DNA of 64,000 nt from Suillus spraguei (Eukaryota; Basidiomycota; Agaricomycetes; Boletales; Suillaceae), in the NCBI GenBank assembly GCA_016800925.1, contig JABCPU010000178.1, forward strand, positions 1 to 64,000, given 5' to 3'. The notes under the pieces were generated by a model, which was given only the letters and a program-made list of their open reading frames with translations, was not told the DNA's origin and did not search any database. Each line of letters opens with the position of its first letter. The stretch's first letter is position 1. Below are positions 1 through 10,030 of the stretch, one piece after another. Both the position numbers and the translations under genes were made by a program.

Positions 1-179
1 ACCAATGGCTCATGGCTTGAATGTGGTCAGCAGAGACACCTGATGCCACTGTCATATACCATACATTTGATCTCAGATGTGATCGATCCTGCTTCTGTCC
101 GGTCCACAGATCCTATCTGGACCACCCATCCAGAACTTCCTACTTCTCGCACTCTAACTCCCTTGTGGACATCTGCATT

Positions 180-2149
180 GTATGGACACCTTCGAAGAAC
201 TAAAACGACGCTTCACATCCCAACCAGTACTCCGTAACCCTGATCCTTCCCAACAATTTGCTATTGCTACCGATGCTTTGCTTGTAGCAACTGGCGGAGT
301 TCTCTTACAGACCAATGAGAATGGTGTTTATCACCCATGCGCATACCTCTCCCAGTCTTTGAACCCCGCAGAATGCAATTATCAGATCTTTGATCGGGAA
401 CTCCTTGCCGTAATCCGGGCATTGAATGAATGGCATCATTATCTTGAAGGAAACCTGCACCCTGTCTTGGTATTTACCAACCACAAGAACCTTCTGTATT
501 TTCGAAGTGCACAGAAGCTCACCCGTCGCCAAGCACGTTGGCAACTGATTTTGTCTATTTATGACATTGAACTGCATCACGTTGCAGGTACTAAATTGGC
601 AGTACCTGATGCACTATCTCGCTGACCCGACTATGACTCCGGCAAAGATGATAACAAGGACCAGACTCTCCTCCCCAACACTCTATTTGTTCGTCTTATT
701 GACGCCGATCTGAAGGATGTTTTGTCATCCTCTGACCCCCTCGACGACCCTGTCTTCAAGACAGCATCCGACGCCCTTGATGGCGTGTGCCTTCACCCAA
801 TGAAGTCGGCACTCTCTGACTGGAAGATTGAGGAGAATGTCCTCTATTTTAAGAATTGTGCCTACGTTCCACCAGCACACCGCCCTGATATCCTGAAACG
901 GTATCATGATCATCCTACTGCGGGACATCCCGGTAGATTCAAAACTGAAGAACTTGTCAAACGGGAAGCTTGGTGGCCCACTATGGGCTCTTATATTCGA
1001 AAATATGTCGAAGGTTGCGCCCTCTGTCAGCAAATGAAGGCAGATACGCATCCTGTTCGACCTCCGCTTACCCCGAGCCCCTCATCTGCGACTCACCCTT
1101 TTTCTCAGATCTCTGTCGATCTTATCACCGACCTCCCTGCCTCTGGCAGCTTTGACAGTATCATGGTCATGGTAGACCATGGCCTTACGAAGGGGGTAAT
1201 TATTATCCCTTGTCTGAAAACCATCACTTCCGAAGGCATTGCCAAATTATTCTTGAAACACGTCTATCGTCAATTTGGACTCCATGACAAAGTCATCTCT
1301 GATCATGGTCTGCAGTTCCTATCTCGTTTCTCCAAGGAGCTTGCTCGACTTCTCGACTACGTCATCGCCCCATCTACGGCTTATCACCCTCAGACTGATG
1401 GTCAAACTGAGCAACTCAATCAGGAGCTCGAAACATACCTATGCATCTATTGCCGCAATAAGCCTGAAGATTGGATAGAACACCTACCAATCGCCAAATT
1501 TGTCCACAACCACCGAAAACACGATGCAAGGAATGCATCACCTTTTTATCTAATGATGGGATATGAACCACGCGCTATCCCTCACCTGATCCCCGACTCA
1601 TCTGTCCCTGCAGCAGAAGATCGAGTACGATCCCTGCAGAAGATAAGAGAAGAAGCAATCGCCTGCCATAACATTGCAATGCAAACAATGGCCGAATGAT
1701 CCCGAGGAGAGAAGTACACTCCGTGGAAGATCGGAGATAAGGTCTGGCTATCTGCTACTAATCTTAGACTCAAACTCCCATCGCGGAAACTTGCGCCAAA
1801 GCAATACGGACCTTTCCTGATCATCAATGTCTTGTCGCCTATCACATTTACGCTCAAACTCCCTCCACAATGGAAAATTCATCCTACTTTCCATGCTTCC
1901 GTCTTATCGTCCTATAGCAAAACAGACGTACATGGCCCAAACTTCCCCGAACCACCGCCTGATATTATTGAAGAAGAAGAAGAATACGAAGTAGAAGCAA
2001 TTCTTTCTCACAAAGGAACTGGCATTTGCCGATGCTATCTCGTTTCCTGGAAAGGGTATTCATCGGGAGATAATGAATGGCTCCCAGAAAAGAACTTAAA
2101 GAACTCCGCTCAAATCCTGAATGCTTATAAGAAGCAACATTCTCTCTGA
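180..2149 (+). pseudogene. gypsy A1 pol remnant: RNase H, integrase, chromodomain
   Basis: One continuous frame encodes the C-terminal half of a gypsy polyprotein. RNase H lies at 182-625 (FDRELLAVIRALNEW and VADALSR-type motifs). The integrase zinc-binding region ([23 protein letters not shown]) and catalytic core ([19 protein letters not shown]) lie within 722-1699. A chromodomain near 1980-2110 (RCYLVSWKGYSSGDNEWLP) closes it. The only disruptions are two in-frame TGA codons, at 623-625 and 1697-1699. Comparison with copy A3 shows CGG and CGA at these sites, so both are transitions. In the intact family the protein copies the element RNA and integrates the DNA, with the chromodomain tethering it to chromatin. 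Confidence 0.9.
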
Positions 2150-2204
2150 TTATCCTTCAGTCAATCAAACCGCACAAGCACTTGATCAAATAAAGCCTTT
2201 CGAA

Positions 2205-3907
2205 ATGTCTTTTCCCACTGCATACATCACCCCCGTCACTATTGCCAACAATGACTCTGATTCCGATGCAGAAAACTACGGAACACTTGCCACTGAAATC
2301 AACAACACCTCCTGTATTGAAGCTGCCCTTCTATGCGAAGGACATGCTCTCGAAATTGAGAGAATCCTCACCAAAAGAGGTGCCTTCCCTGCCTTACTTC
2401 TTGTCAACATCATCTGCACACTGCCCTCATCGAAACTATTATAAGTCCAGCTGAGAGTTCAGAGTCAATGCACAAGGCATATAAGACTATGAATTCTGAC
2501 TATGGACGAGTTTATGTAAATAAATGTAAACAATGCCTATCATGGTAATGTCCTTAAAGTGTCCCAAAAGTGCGGTCATTGAAGTGTCCTCAATGTCTCG
2601 AAAGTGTACTGAAAGTCCTGAAAGTCCTTGAACTAATTAAGTGCGAAGTCACACAACTAACAGAAACTACCATCAATGAAACTACAGAAATCATGTATTG
2701 CCAGCGCATCTTACATCTACAGAAACGCATTCGTTCTTACGCAATGCTGTTGCTTCCCTGTTCTTTTAAGAGTGATGTTGAAGAAGCTATTCACATTGTG
2801 GCTGAACGCCAAGCAGGAGTTGCTCGACCTCCCTCTCTGCAAAGAGATACGGACCCACTTCCAGTCCCTTCACCCCCTTCTTCGCGCGTGTATTCTAATA
2901 TTGATGCCTTTGCTGGCTTATATACTGCTGTTCAGGAAATTGGACAGCTTACCAACACAGTCGTCGAAACTATCCAGCAATCGGTCGTGGAAACAAGAGC
3001 AGCCAGAAATTTAGTCGAAGAAGCTATTACTGATCTGCAGCAAACTCAAGCGGACCTCGCCTCCCCACGAACTCCATCCCCCATTGAACGACCAACTTCA
3101 CCGCCCTCTGTTATAGTCTCCCACAATCACCCTGCATGGTTATATGAACCTTGCACAGACAAGCAGTGTGAAGCTGCGAAAATGTTAGGAGTCCCTGTTG
3201 CTGAGTTGGTGGCACTTGGTCCGCGACTTCACGACCTCCATATTCACCCTCCAATGTCCATCCCGTCATCATTTGGTCCAATGGACCCTGTCTCGCCAGT
3301 CCTAGTAAAGGACTTTGGCATAACGACCCCTTCCTCCTCTGATGAACTTCTCGCGGTTGCTGAACAAGCAACTACTCCTGATCTCCCAACGTCGGCATAC
3401 ACTCTCACCACCAAACAGCAGACACAGCTCAGATGCGACAATGCCTTCGCCTTAAGTTGTATGACACGAAGGAAGGCAAAGAAGCAGGCCAGATCTACTA
3501 GTCCCAAGCCTGTTATCTCACCATTGCCATTACACATGTCTACCTCCAACACTGATGAAAACATGAAATGTTGGTTTTGTGGCATTGTTGGACATCAGGA
3601 AAAGAATTGCCCCGAATACCAGTGTCAAGTCTGTCTGCGACACGCCCCTACCCATCTATCTATCTACTGTCCTCAGCGTATTGGAGATCCCCCATTTATG
3701 CTTACTTGGAAGGATGATGGATTTTATGATGCACTTCATAGGTGGGAGCAGTATCTCATTAATCATCGACGAAGAAAGGCAGGTCGACGAGCGAGGACTA
3801 TAGCAGAAGAAGAAGCAGCTTATATGCTAGGGGGAAGCGCTGCTGATGAAGACATCGCTAACTATGATGACTATGATCCCATCTATGACGCCAATTGCGA
3901 TATATGA
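2205..3907 (+). pseudogene. gypsy A1 third ORF downstream of pol (zinc-knuckle protein), LTR-interrupted
   Basis: The ORF starts 55 bases after the pol stop (MSFPTAYITP) and ends just before the polypurine tract. It matches the 489-residue third ORF of copy A3 along its length. A 1-bp-type deletion near 2420 and the solo copia LTR at 2437-2662 split it; the frame resumes after the LTR and stays open to 3907. The C-terminal part holds a CCHC knuckle (CWFCGIVGHQEKNC) followed at once by a second Cys/His cluster (CQVCLRHAPTHLSIYC). The middle is Ser/Pro rich and the end acidic. Its role is unknown. Its place is where env would be, but I see no signal peptide or membrane span. The shared frame in two diverged copies suggests it was a real protein. 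Confidence 0.75.
2437..2662 (-). mobile_element. solo copia LTR inside the A1 third ORF
   Basis: This 226-bp block matches the 5' LTR of the copia element at 13550-13833, minus an internal duplication that the latter carries. It is flanked by a perfect 5-bp duplication, GAAAC, at 2432-2436 and 2663-2667. Read on the minus strand it starts TGTTAG and ends in TAATA. A solo LTR with intact duplication implies insertion of a full element followed by LTR-LTR recombination. Confidence 0.9.
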
Positions 3908-3940
3908 AAGTCAGTGACTTTCCATGTAAAAAGGGGGTAA

Positions 3941-4414
3941 TGTTACAATTGTATGTACCCCTATTGATTTTCGTCTCATCTTTATCTTGTATATTATGTA
4001 ACATGACTCTGACTCATATGCTCAACGCATCTGTACTATAGTTGCCTTCCTTCTTTGGATACACACTTACATTCTCACGTCTCTCTTGGTCCGTGTGCAC
4101 ATATTGACCTATTTAAGCACGTTGTATTATGATTGTATACTTTACTTTAATCTTACTGGGTTTTACCTGGAACATCCTTCGCTTAGGTCTCCAACCTAAG
4201 TCGTCTTGAATTGTCTTTAAGTCTAAGCACTCCTTAGCCTTAGTCTCTATTCTCATAGAACCTCTTAGACTTGTCTTTGAGGCTGAACCCTTGATAGTAC
4301 TCAGAACGCGTTCCTTGTATTTTCACCTTGTCCTCTTCTGGACATTGTAGAACTTCCCAGCAGACCATCTGTGTCTTTTCACTGTCGCTGGTGACGCCAT
4401 CCCAGTTCATAACA
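3941..4414 (+). repeat. gypsy A1 3' LTR
   Basis: The 474-bp LTR starts TGTTACAATT directly after the polypurine tract and ends TTCATAACA. It matches the LTRs at 36482-36945, 37790-38257, 44945-45411 and 52519-52993. It contains the TATTTAAG box and the ACTTTAATCTT segment that define the inferred transcription start of the family. Confidence 0.93.
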
Positions 4415-4444
4415 GGAAACACAGGTATAGTCTAAAAGGGGTAA

Positions 4445-4732
4445 TGCACAGGTGCATGGGAATAGTTTCAGATATGAGCATGGACAAGATCTGAAGGTCC
4501 AGAGATCCGGAATTCAGATGGATCAGATATGTGGATAGGATTGGATGGGTGGATCGGATAGGACAGGTATGGATTGGATGTCCGGATGGGTATGGGTCAG
4601 ACTGGATGGGTAGACTGGATGTATGGATTGGATGTATGGACTGGATGTTTAGATTTGGATGGATTGGGTTGGATGCATATGGATTTGGTGTCTGAATTGG
4701 ACCTGAATGTCCAGTATATGACAGTCTGCAGA
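4445..4732 (+). repeat. LTR-like repeat Y with GGAT-type minisatellite (copy 1)
   Basis: A purine run (AAAAGGGGTAA) precedes TGCACAGGTGC, as a polypurine tract precedes an LTR. The body is a run of short degenerate GGAT/TGGATGG repeats and ends near a segment containing CAGTATATGACAGTC. The same arrangement is present in reverse orientation at 51473-51751. I read it as the terminal repeat of a non-autonomous LTR element with a minisatellite inside, but no full element is visible. Confidence 0.55.
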
Positions 4733-5815
4733 CTCAGAACACTGAATCAAAATCATGCTACCCTTGAATTGCATATCTGCTTTATGCTGATGAAAAACAA
4801 AGGAATGAAGAGACCTGTTATGTGGTCAGACAAGCTCCCCAAGACAAAAAAGACTGTAAAATCTATCAAAGAGCTGGGCAATGAATAAAATATCATCATA
4901 AATTGGGGGCACTGGGAGCAAAATGAAGGTAGTCTCCAAATCCAATCCAGAGAGGGGGAGCTTGTGACATATTGGAACACCAAAATGATGCTCAGCACCG
5001 TGCCAAGGTGTGAGATACAAGATGAGCCCAATGATTTTGTCGTACTTGAGGATAAAATCACTGAAAGCTGAGAGCAGAAGAGCAAGTTTGGTTCATTGAT
5101 GGATCTAAAGCAAGATCAAGATTAATAGAGTACTTATAGAGAGATGCTCCATGGGCCAAGCAGCATGAACAGGCTGCCTAGCTTCGACCAACATCCAAAT
5201 CATTTTTGAATGCCCCTAACGCATCCCAATGGGGTTGAAATGGTAAGACACATAAGCCAGGTATCCAAACTCAAGTTGCAGAGGAGCAAGGGAAGGAAGG
5301 CATGCAGGGAGTGAGGATATCTTGGGGCTGTTATATACTGTTTGATAATGGCTGCAACATTCAAACTGAAGCGAAGATGTCTAGAGTCTTTTCGTTGTGA
5401 ATGCTGTGAGTACTTTTTCTGTGTAAGGTTTGGAAAAAACTCGAAAAACTCGAGTGATAACAGGATACCATGAACTCAACAATAGGTTGAGTGAGCAAAT
5501 CATGTAGTATTGAGTTGAATTATTCGAATAAATATTGACAGGGCGAAAATCAAATTTCCGGATATCTACATGGCATAACATTGAAATAGGTGCATCACAT
5601 TTTCTTTACCTTTTTTGTGCATTCCTCAATATCTTCTCTGGTCATGTGTGTCCCGAGAAGGACATCCCAATGGATGGAGAAAGGCTATGCGAAATCTGAA
5701 TTGATTCCTATCGCCTGTACTTGTCATTGGCACCACACAAGAGTAAATGATAGTGAAAGAGTTACTGGATTTGATGCAGATGATGATCCTGACGACTTGA
5801 ACATAGATACTTTGT
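4733..5815. other. no gene recognised
   Basis: About 1.1 kb of AT-rich sequence with short overlapping ORFs on both strands and no recognised motif. The right end may hold a decayed acidic region of the KDZ transposase (Asp-rich residues near 5770-5810), but it has no clear frame. Confidence 0.5.
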
Positions 5816-6352
5816 GAAGGGCAGGCCAATGATGCCCTGCACCATCTCCGCATTCACTTGTGCAACAAGGCTACCCTGTTCTGAACAACAGTTAGGCAAG
5901 CCAAATCTCAAGCCCTGAAAACTCGAGCATGGTCCCAGGTGACATCAGTGCAGCAGGCAGTATCCCTACATGCCAGTATATATACAACAACCAGGAAGCA
6001 AATGATACAACTTGAGCCGGGGCAAGACCAGCTTCAGAAATACTATCCCATGGTGAGCTGACAGGACCCATCCCAAGTTTACCAAGTTCATTGGCTTTGG
6101 GCAAAGGCACTACGGGATCGATGGAAGGAAGAAATATCATTGCTCCAATTGGAGATGGATTGGATGTGCAACTTTTTCTTGTGGAAGGCAACTCAATGGG
6201 GTGACCAGATGTGGGAATCATTGTTGAAACAACTTCCAGGCCATGCATGCTATGCAGGAAGGCAGTCTCAAATGTATTCCTTACTGGCTCAGGATGCACA
6301 GGCAGCATTTCAAGACCTGCGGCCCACATTGATTGATGGTGCACATGAATGA
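5816..6352 (+). pseudogene. KDZ-family transposase, C-terminal fragment
   Basis: The reading begins EGQANDALHHLRIHL and ends near CYAGRQSQMYSLLAQ. Between them are VHWLWAKALRDRW, the aromatic-rich block LEMDWMCNFFLWKATQW, and the C-terminal helix. These are typical of the C-terminal end of Kyakuja-Dileera-Zisupton (KDZ) transposases of agaricomycetes (my recognition; not searched). It is broken by TGA codons (an LF-stop-T where the family has Arg, so again CGA to TGA) and by a frame change near 6060-6080. The catalytic domain and cysteine clusters are absent. A TET/JBP-like gene lies 2.2 kb downstream on the opposite strand, an association known for KDZ elements in fungi. Confidence 0.8.
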
Positions 6353-6523
6353 ATTTGTTTTGCTGATGAACCGCATATTTGACACCCAAACATTGAGTCC
6401 CAGGAATTGTCTGGGTTAGCCCATGTCGGAGTCTGAATTTCTTATTCATCCATCAGTGACTCATATCATCACCTCTTCACCATCTGTCACTTTCATTGCC
6501 AGTGTCACACTCTTGCATTAGCC

Positions 6524-7325
6524 ATGCCTGTAACTCCTGCATCCACATCTGGTACTCCAAATACTGGAAATCACTGGCAACCCATGAAGCTGAACCTTCA
6601 AGATATTTCTTGTACTTTGAATATGGCTGCATCACGCATCCGCGCATGTATCTCTCAATATCAGATGGAGGCTGCTAACAACCCTCCCTCTTCTGCTCGG
6701 ATCATGTATTTTAAAGCCGGGCTGCAATGGGAGATCAATATAAGTGACTGTTGACCGGATGACCTGCTGACTTTGGTGTGCAATGCTGAGATTTCCAACA
6801 GACATTTGTTACGCCACTCCTGCAAACTCAGCTGCAAGGAACATTGTTTCAGTTGTTCCAAGCCTGGTCGCTCATATCCTGACATTTTATCCCATGCTCA
6901 CCTGGAACATTGTTCCAGATGACATCTTTTCATCCCACCTATGTCAGTTCGATGATGTTGCAGCTCCAGGACATCCATCCCAGATTATCCCCAGCTATGA
7001 TACTCCATGGTGGATGGGACACACCGAAATTCTGAATGAACCATAGCAATTGGGTCAAATCATGAGGTTCTGTGTTGCTCACCACCAGCATTGGATGGAA
7101 AATGGAGTTGAGGATGATGGCTTGGTTCTTCCCGAGGAGGTAAATAACTCATCAGGCCCATCAGTGATGGGACTTAAGATGATTCGAGCATGCCTGGTAG
7201 CATTGATGGAGGAGCAAGATGAGGGTATCCATGAGAAGATGGCAGAGGTGAAGATGTACACTGACATGCTACAGAGATTGAAGAGAGGCAAGGGAGTGGA
7301 GTCCTCTTCACTGTGTTCAGAATAG
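6524..7325 (+). other. unrecognised ORF cluster downstream of the KDZ fragment
   Basis: Three plus-strand ORFs (6524-6754, 6783-7046, 7050-7325) follow each other in different frames. They may be exons of one decayed gene. The first is rich in Asn, Gln and Ser. The last reads as an acidic helical segment (LVALMEEQDEG, EKMAEVKMYTDMLQRLKRG), possibly a coiled coil. I recognise no family. It could be a second gene of the KDZ element or unrelated. Confidence 0.3.
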
Positions 7326-7337
7326 AGAGGTCTTCAT

Positions 7338-8500
7338 TTCATACATGATGTAAAATATTATATTCTGTCCAAATTACTGTCTTGACTCCTGAATATTTAG
7401 TTCCGGATTTTGAGGTCTGGATTTCAAGTTCTGGATGTAGAGTCCTAAATCCTGAATGCCGAGTGGTGAATGCCCGAATGCCAAGGTACTCAGAATTTGG
7501 GACTCAATTCATGGGACTCGACTTCTGAATTCCAAGTGCTGAGTGCAGGGTGCCAGGTGCAAAGTCCTGAAACTAGAAATTCTCGATTCGAGATGAAACA
7601 GATATCTACCAAACATGTGTGGAGCAAAGTTTTTTCATTGCCTCACATTTTTCTGAGTGCCGAGTCCCAAATCTTGAGTACCAAACCCCGAACCCAGAAA
7701 TTGTGGACTACCGAATTTCAGGGTTCAGGGTTTGGCACTCAAGATTCGAGACAAAATAGATATCTGCCAAAAGTGTGTGGATCAAAGTTTTTTCTTTGCC
7801 TCACATTTTTCTGAGTCCCGAGTGAAGAATCCTGAATGCCGGACCCCGAAACTGTGGACTACCGGATTTCGGAATTCGGGGTTCGGCACTAAAAATGTGT
7901 GGGTCAAAATCTCTTTATTGGTTCTGAGTCCTGAATGCCAGGTGCCGGGTGCAAAGTCCCGAAAATAGACACTCAAGATTCCAGACGACAATGATACCTG
8001 CCAAAAATGTGTGGATTAAAATCTTTTAATTGCCCCATATTTACTTAGAATGTGTGGATCAATATCTTTCACATTGTTATGAGTCCCGAGTCCCAAGTGC
8101 CAGCTGCCGGGGCTCGGGGTTCGGCACTCAAAATGTGTGAATCAATATCTTTGTATTGCCTCACATTGTTCTGAATCCTGAATCCCGAGTTCTGGGTGCT
8201 GGGGTTCAGCATTCGGCACTTGAGATATGTGGATCAATATCTTTCACATTGTTATGAGTCCCAAGTCCCGAGTGCCAGCTGCTAAGGTTTGGGGTTCAGG
8301 ACTCAAAATGTGTGGATCAAAGTCTATTGCCTCACATTGTTCTGCCTCACATTTTGCTGAGTCCTGAGTGTCAAACCTGAATTCCGATTATCGAGTCCTG
8401 AATTTTGATTTCTGAGTCCCAAATTTCGAGTATTGAGTCCCGAGTGCCGAGACACTCAGAGTTCAGGACTCAATTCATGGAACTTGACTTCTGAATTGAG
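7338..8500. repeat. degenerate tandem satellite
   Basis: About 1.16 kb of imperfect repeats alternates a GTGTGGATCAAA-ATCTTT-TTGCCTCACATTTTTCTG type block with runs of short words such as GAGTCCCGAGT, CTGAATGCC and GGGTTCGGCACT. The larger unit recurs roughly every 100-190 bp, and the inner words are themselves degenerate 7- to 10-mers. No ORF of note lies in it. It separates the KDZ remnant from the dioxygenase remnant. Confidence 0.7.
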
Positions 8501-8588
8501 TTCCGGAAATGTTGATGCTCTAATTGGTACATGGTATTTGTGTGTTGCTACTAACATGGGTAACTGCTCTTTCTACTTCTTTGATCTT

Positions 8589-9921
8589 TCACAGCATGGT
8601 TAGTATGCAGCCATCGACCCTAGCCCATCCACATGAGGGAACCCTAGCATAGATGTGAACAGAATCTCTCATATACCATGCCCAAGAAATCCGATCCCCT
8701 TCCACTCCATGAACCCCATGTCTGACAATCCTTCCCAAAAACACAATCATACAGCTGGAATCATACCTGAACTCCAGCTGAAGGCTTGGCATACTCATCC
8801 GAGCATTAGAATAGTTCCCCATGGTGGTGAGAATATTGAAGCATTCAGGAATGGATAAATGGTCTCGATGATTGGGGGTTTCCCAATTGGAAATGATGGA
8901 GAGGGTGTTAAACATGGATGCCCAGTACTGCAGGGTCTCTGGCATCTGTGGCAGTTCCTTGCTCACTGCCTTATCTCCCAGGTGTGACAAGGCTCGTAAC
9001 CCTGCAAAGTACTGCTGAGGATGCATGACCCTGAGTGCCGCAGATGCGATGGCTGCTGGCCTTGCAATAGCTTTGAGGATATTCTTGGAGGAAGGTCCCT
9101 TCAATGATGCAGATACCTCCGGATCAGACAGATTCTATGGGATTGGTGAGTTCGACTCCAGAAATCACCATCTCATCAGATCCTACCTCGTGTTTCTGTT
9201 GAAACCATGCTGGAGATAAATTGATGCATCCAGGAGTTGACCCAACATCTTCCAAGCCCTGTTTGAACCATTCTTGATTATTTCACCAATTGCCATCAGC
9301 CTTTACATTTTTTTTGAGGCTTGGACCCAGCAAATTGGTGGCTGCCCTAATTTCCTTCTGTAGGTACCATTTTATATTCAATATATTGAGTAACAATCTA
9401 CATTACACACCTGGGTGGTCTCGGTCAGGGCATCTGGGAGGTACCATGCGATGATGGTACTGGAAGCATCAAGAATTGTGACAGGTTTGTCCACTAACTT
9501 TGTGCCCTCATGGTCAGGAGGACACCTCTCAAGCAACTTCTCCTCTTTCTCCTCATTATGCCCAGTGTTCTTTGGGGATATCAATTTGCTATATCTTGCA
9601 ATATCAATCTGCATCTTAACTGTCATGAAGGAATTTGAATGATCAAATGAATTTTCAACATCTGCAGGAAGACCCACTGGGATTGTTATATGCCTTTATG
9701 AGTACATCAGCCAAGCAATTGCACACCATCACCAGATCAGTGTCCAGGTTTGGAGAAGGTATAACTGAGTCTCCTCCAGTCTTCTCTGCATTGAATTTCT
9801 GTTTGGTATATTCCCCTGCTTCATAAGTGACAGCCAGGGCCCAAGTGCACCAGATTTTTATGTCAGAAGTGGACATGGAAGATATGTTCATGTTGGAAGT
9901 TGATATTGGGAAATCAGGCAC
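8589..9921 (-). pseudogene. TET/JBP-like 2-oxoglutarate/Fe(II) dioxygenase remnant
   Basis: Minus-strand pieces form one multi-exon gene: an N-terminal part (9921-9655), a middle part (9677-9378, with TILDASSTIIAWYLPDAL), a short part near 9330-9150 (SPAWFQQKHE) before a GT-AG intron, and the C-terminal domain (9104-8589). The last piece shows the dioxygenase signature: H-x-D in TPNHRDHLS, a distal His in GRIVRHGV, and an Arg in GDRISWAWYMRD that would hold 2-oxoglutarate. This matches the fungal TET/JBP group, which oxidises 5-methylcytosine or thymine in DNA. A TGA after GNW (near 9300) and frame changes near 9660 suggest a dead copy. Family assignment is from motifs only. An unrelated fungal 2-OG oxygenase is the alternative. 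Confidence 0.65.
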
Positions 9922-10030
9922 TGAATGCTGGATGTCCAGACTTGAGTGTTAAAGGGGGTGGAGATAGCGAGGATCAGATAAGGGAGCCTTGGATGATGTT
10001 GGCTTTCAAAGATGTATTATCATCCATTGC

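Larger units (their letters stand above)
179..4414 (+). mobile_element. Ty3/gypsy family A, copy A1 (5'-truncated)
   Basis: This is the 3' part of a chromodomain Ty3/gypsy element. Homology to copies A2 and A3 starts abruptly near base 179, at the RT/RNase H boundary, so the 5' LTR, gag, protease and most of RT are missing. What remains, in order, is RNase H, integrase, chromodomain, a third ORF, the polypurine tract at about 3928-3940, and the 3' LTR. Bases 1-178 do not match the other copies and I see no gene there. A solo copia LTR interrupts the third ORF. The 5' end is gone, so no target-site duplication can be checked. Confidence 0.9.

Noticed and set aside
5892..6449. 185-residue minus-strand ORF
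   Set aside because: It is the antisense shadow of the KDZ transposase fragment, which has clear family motifs on the plus strand.
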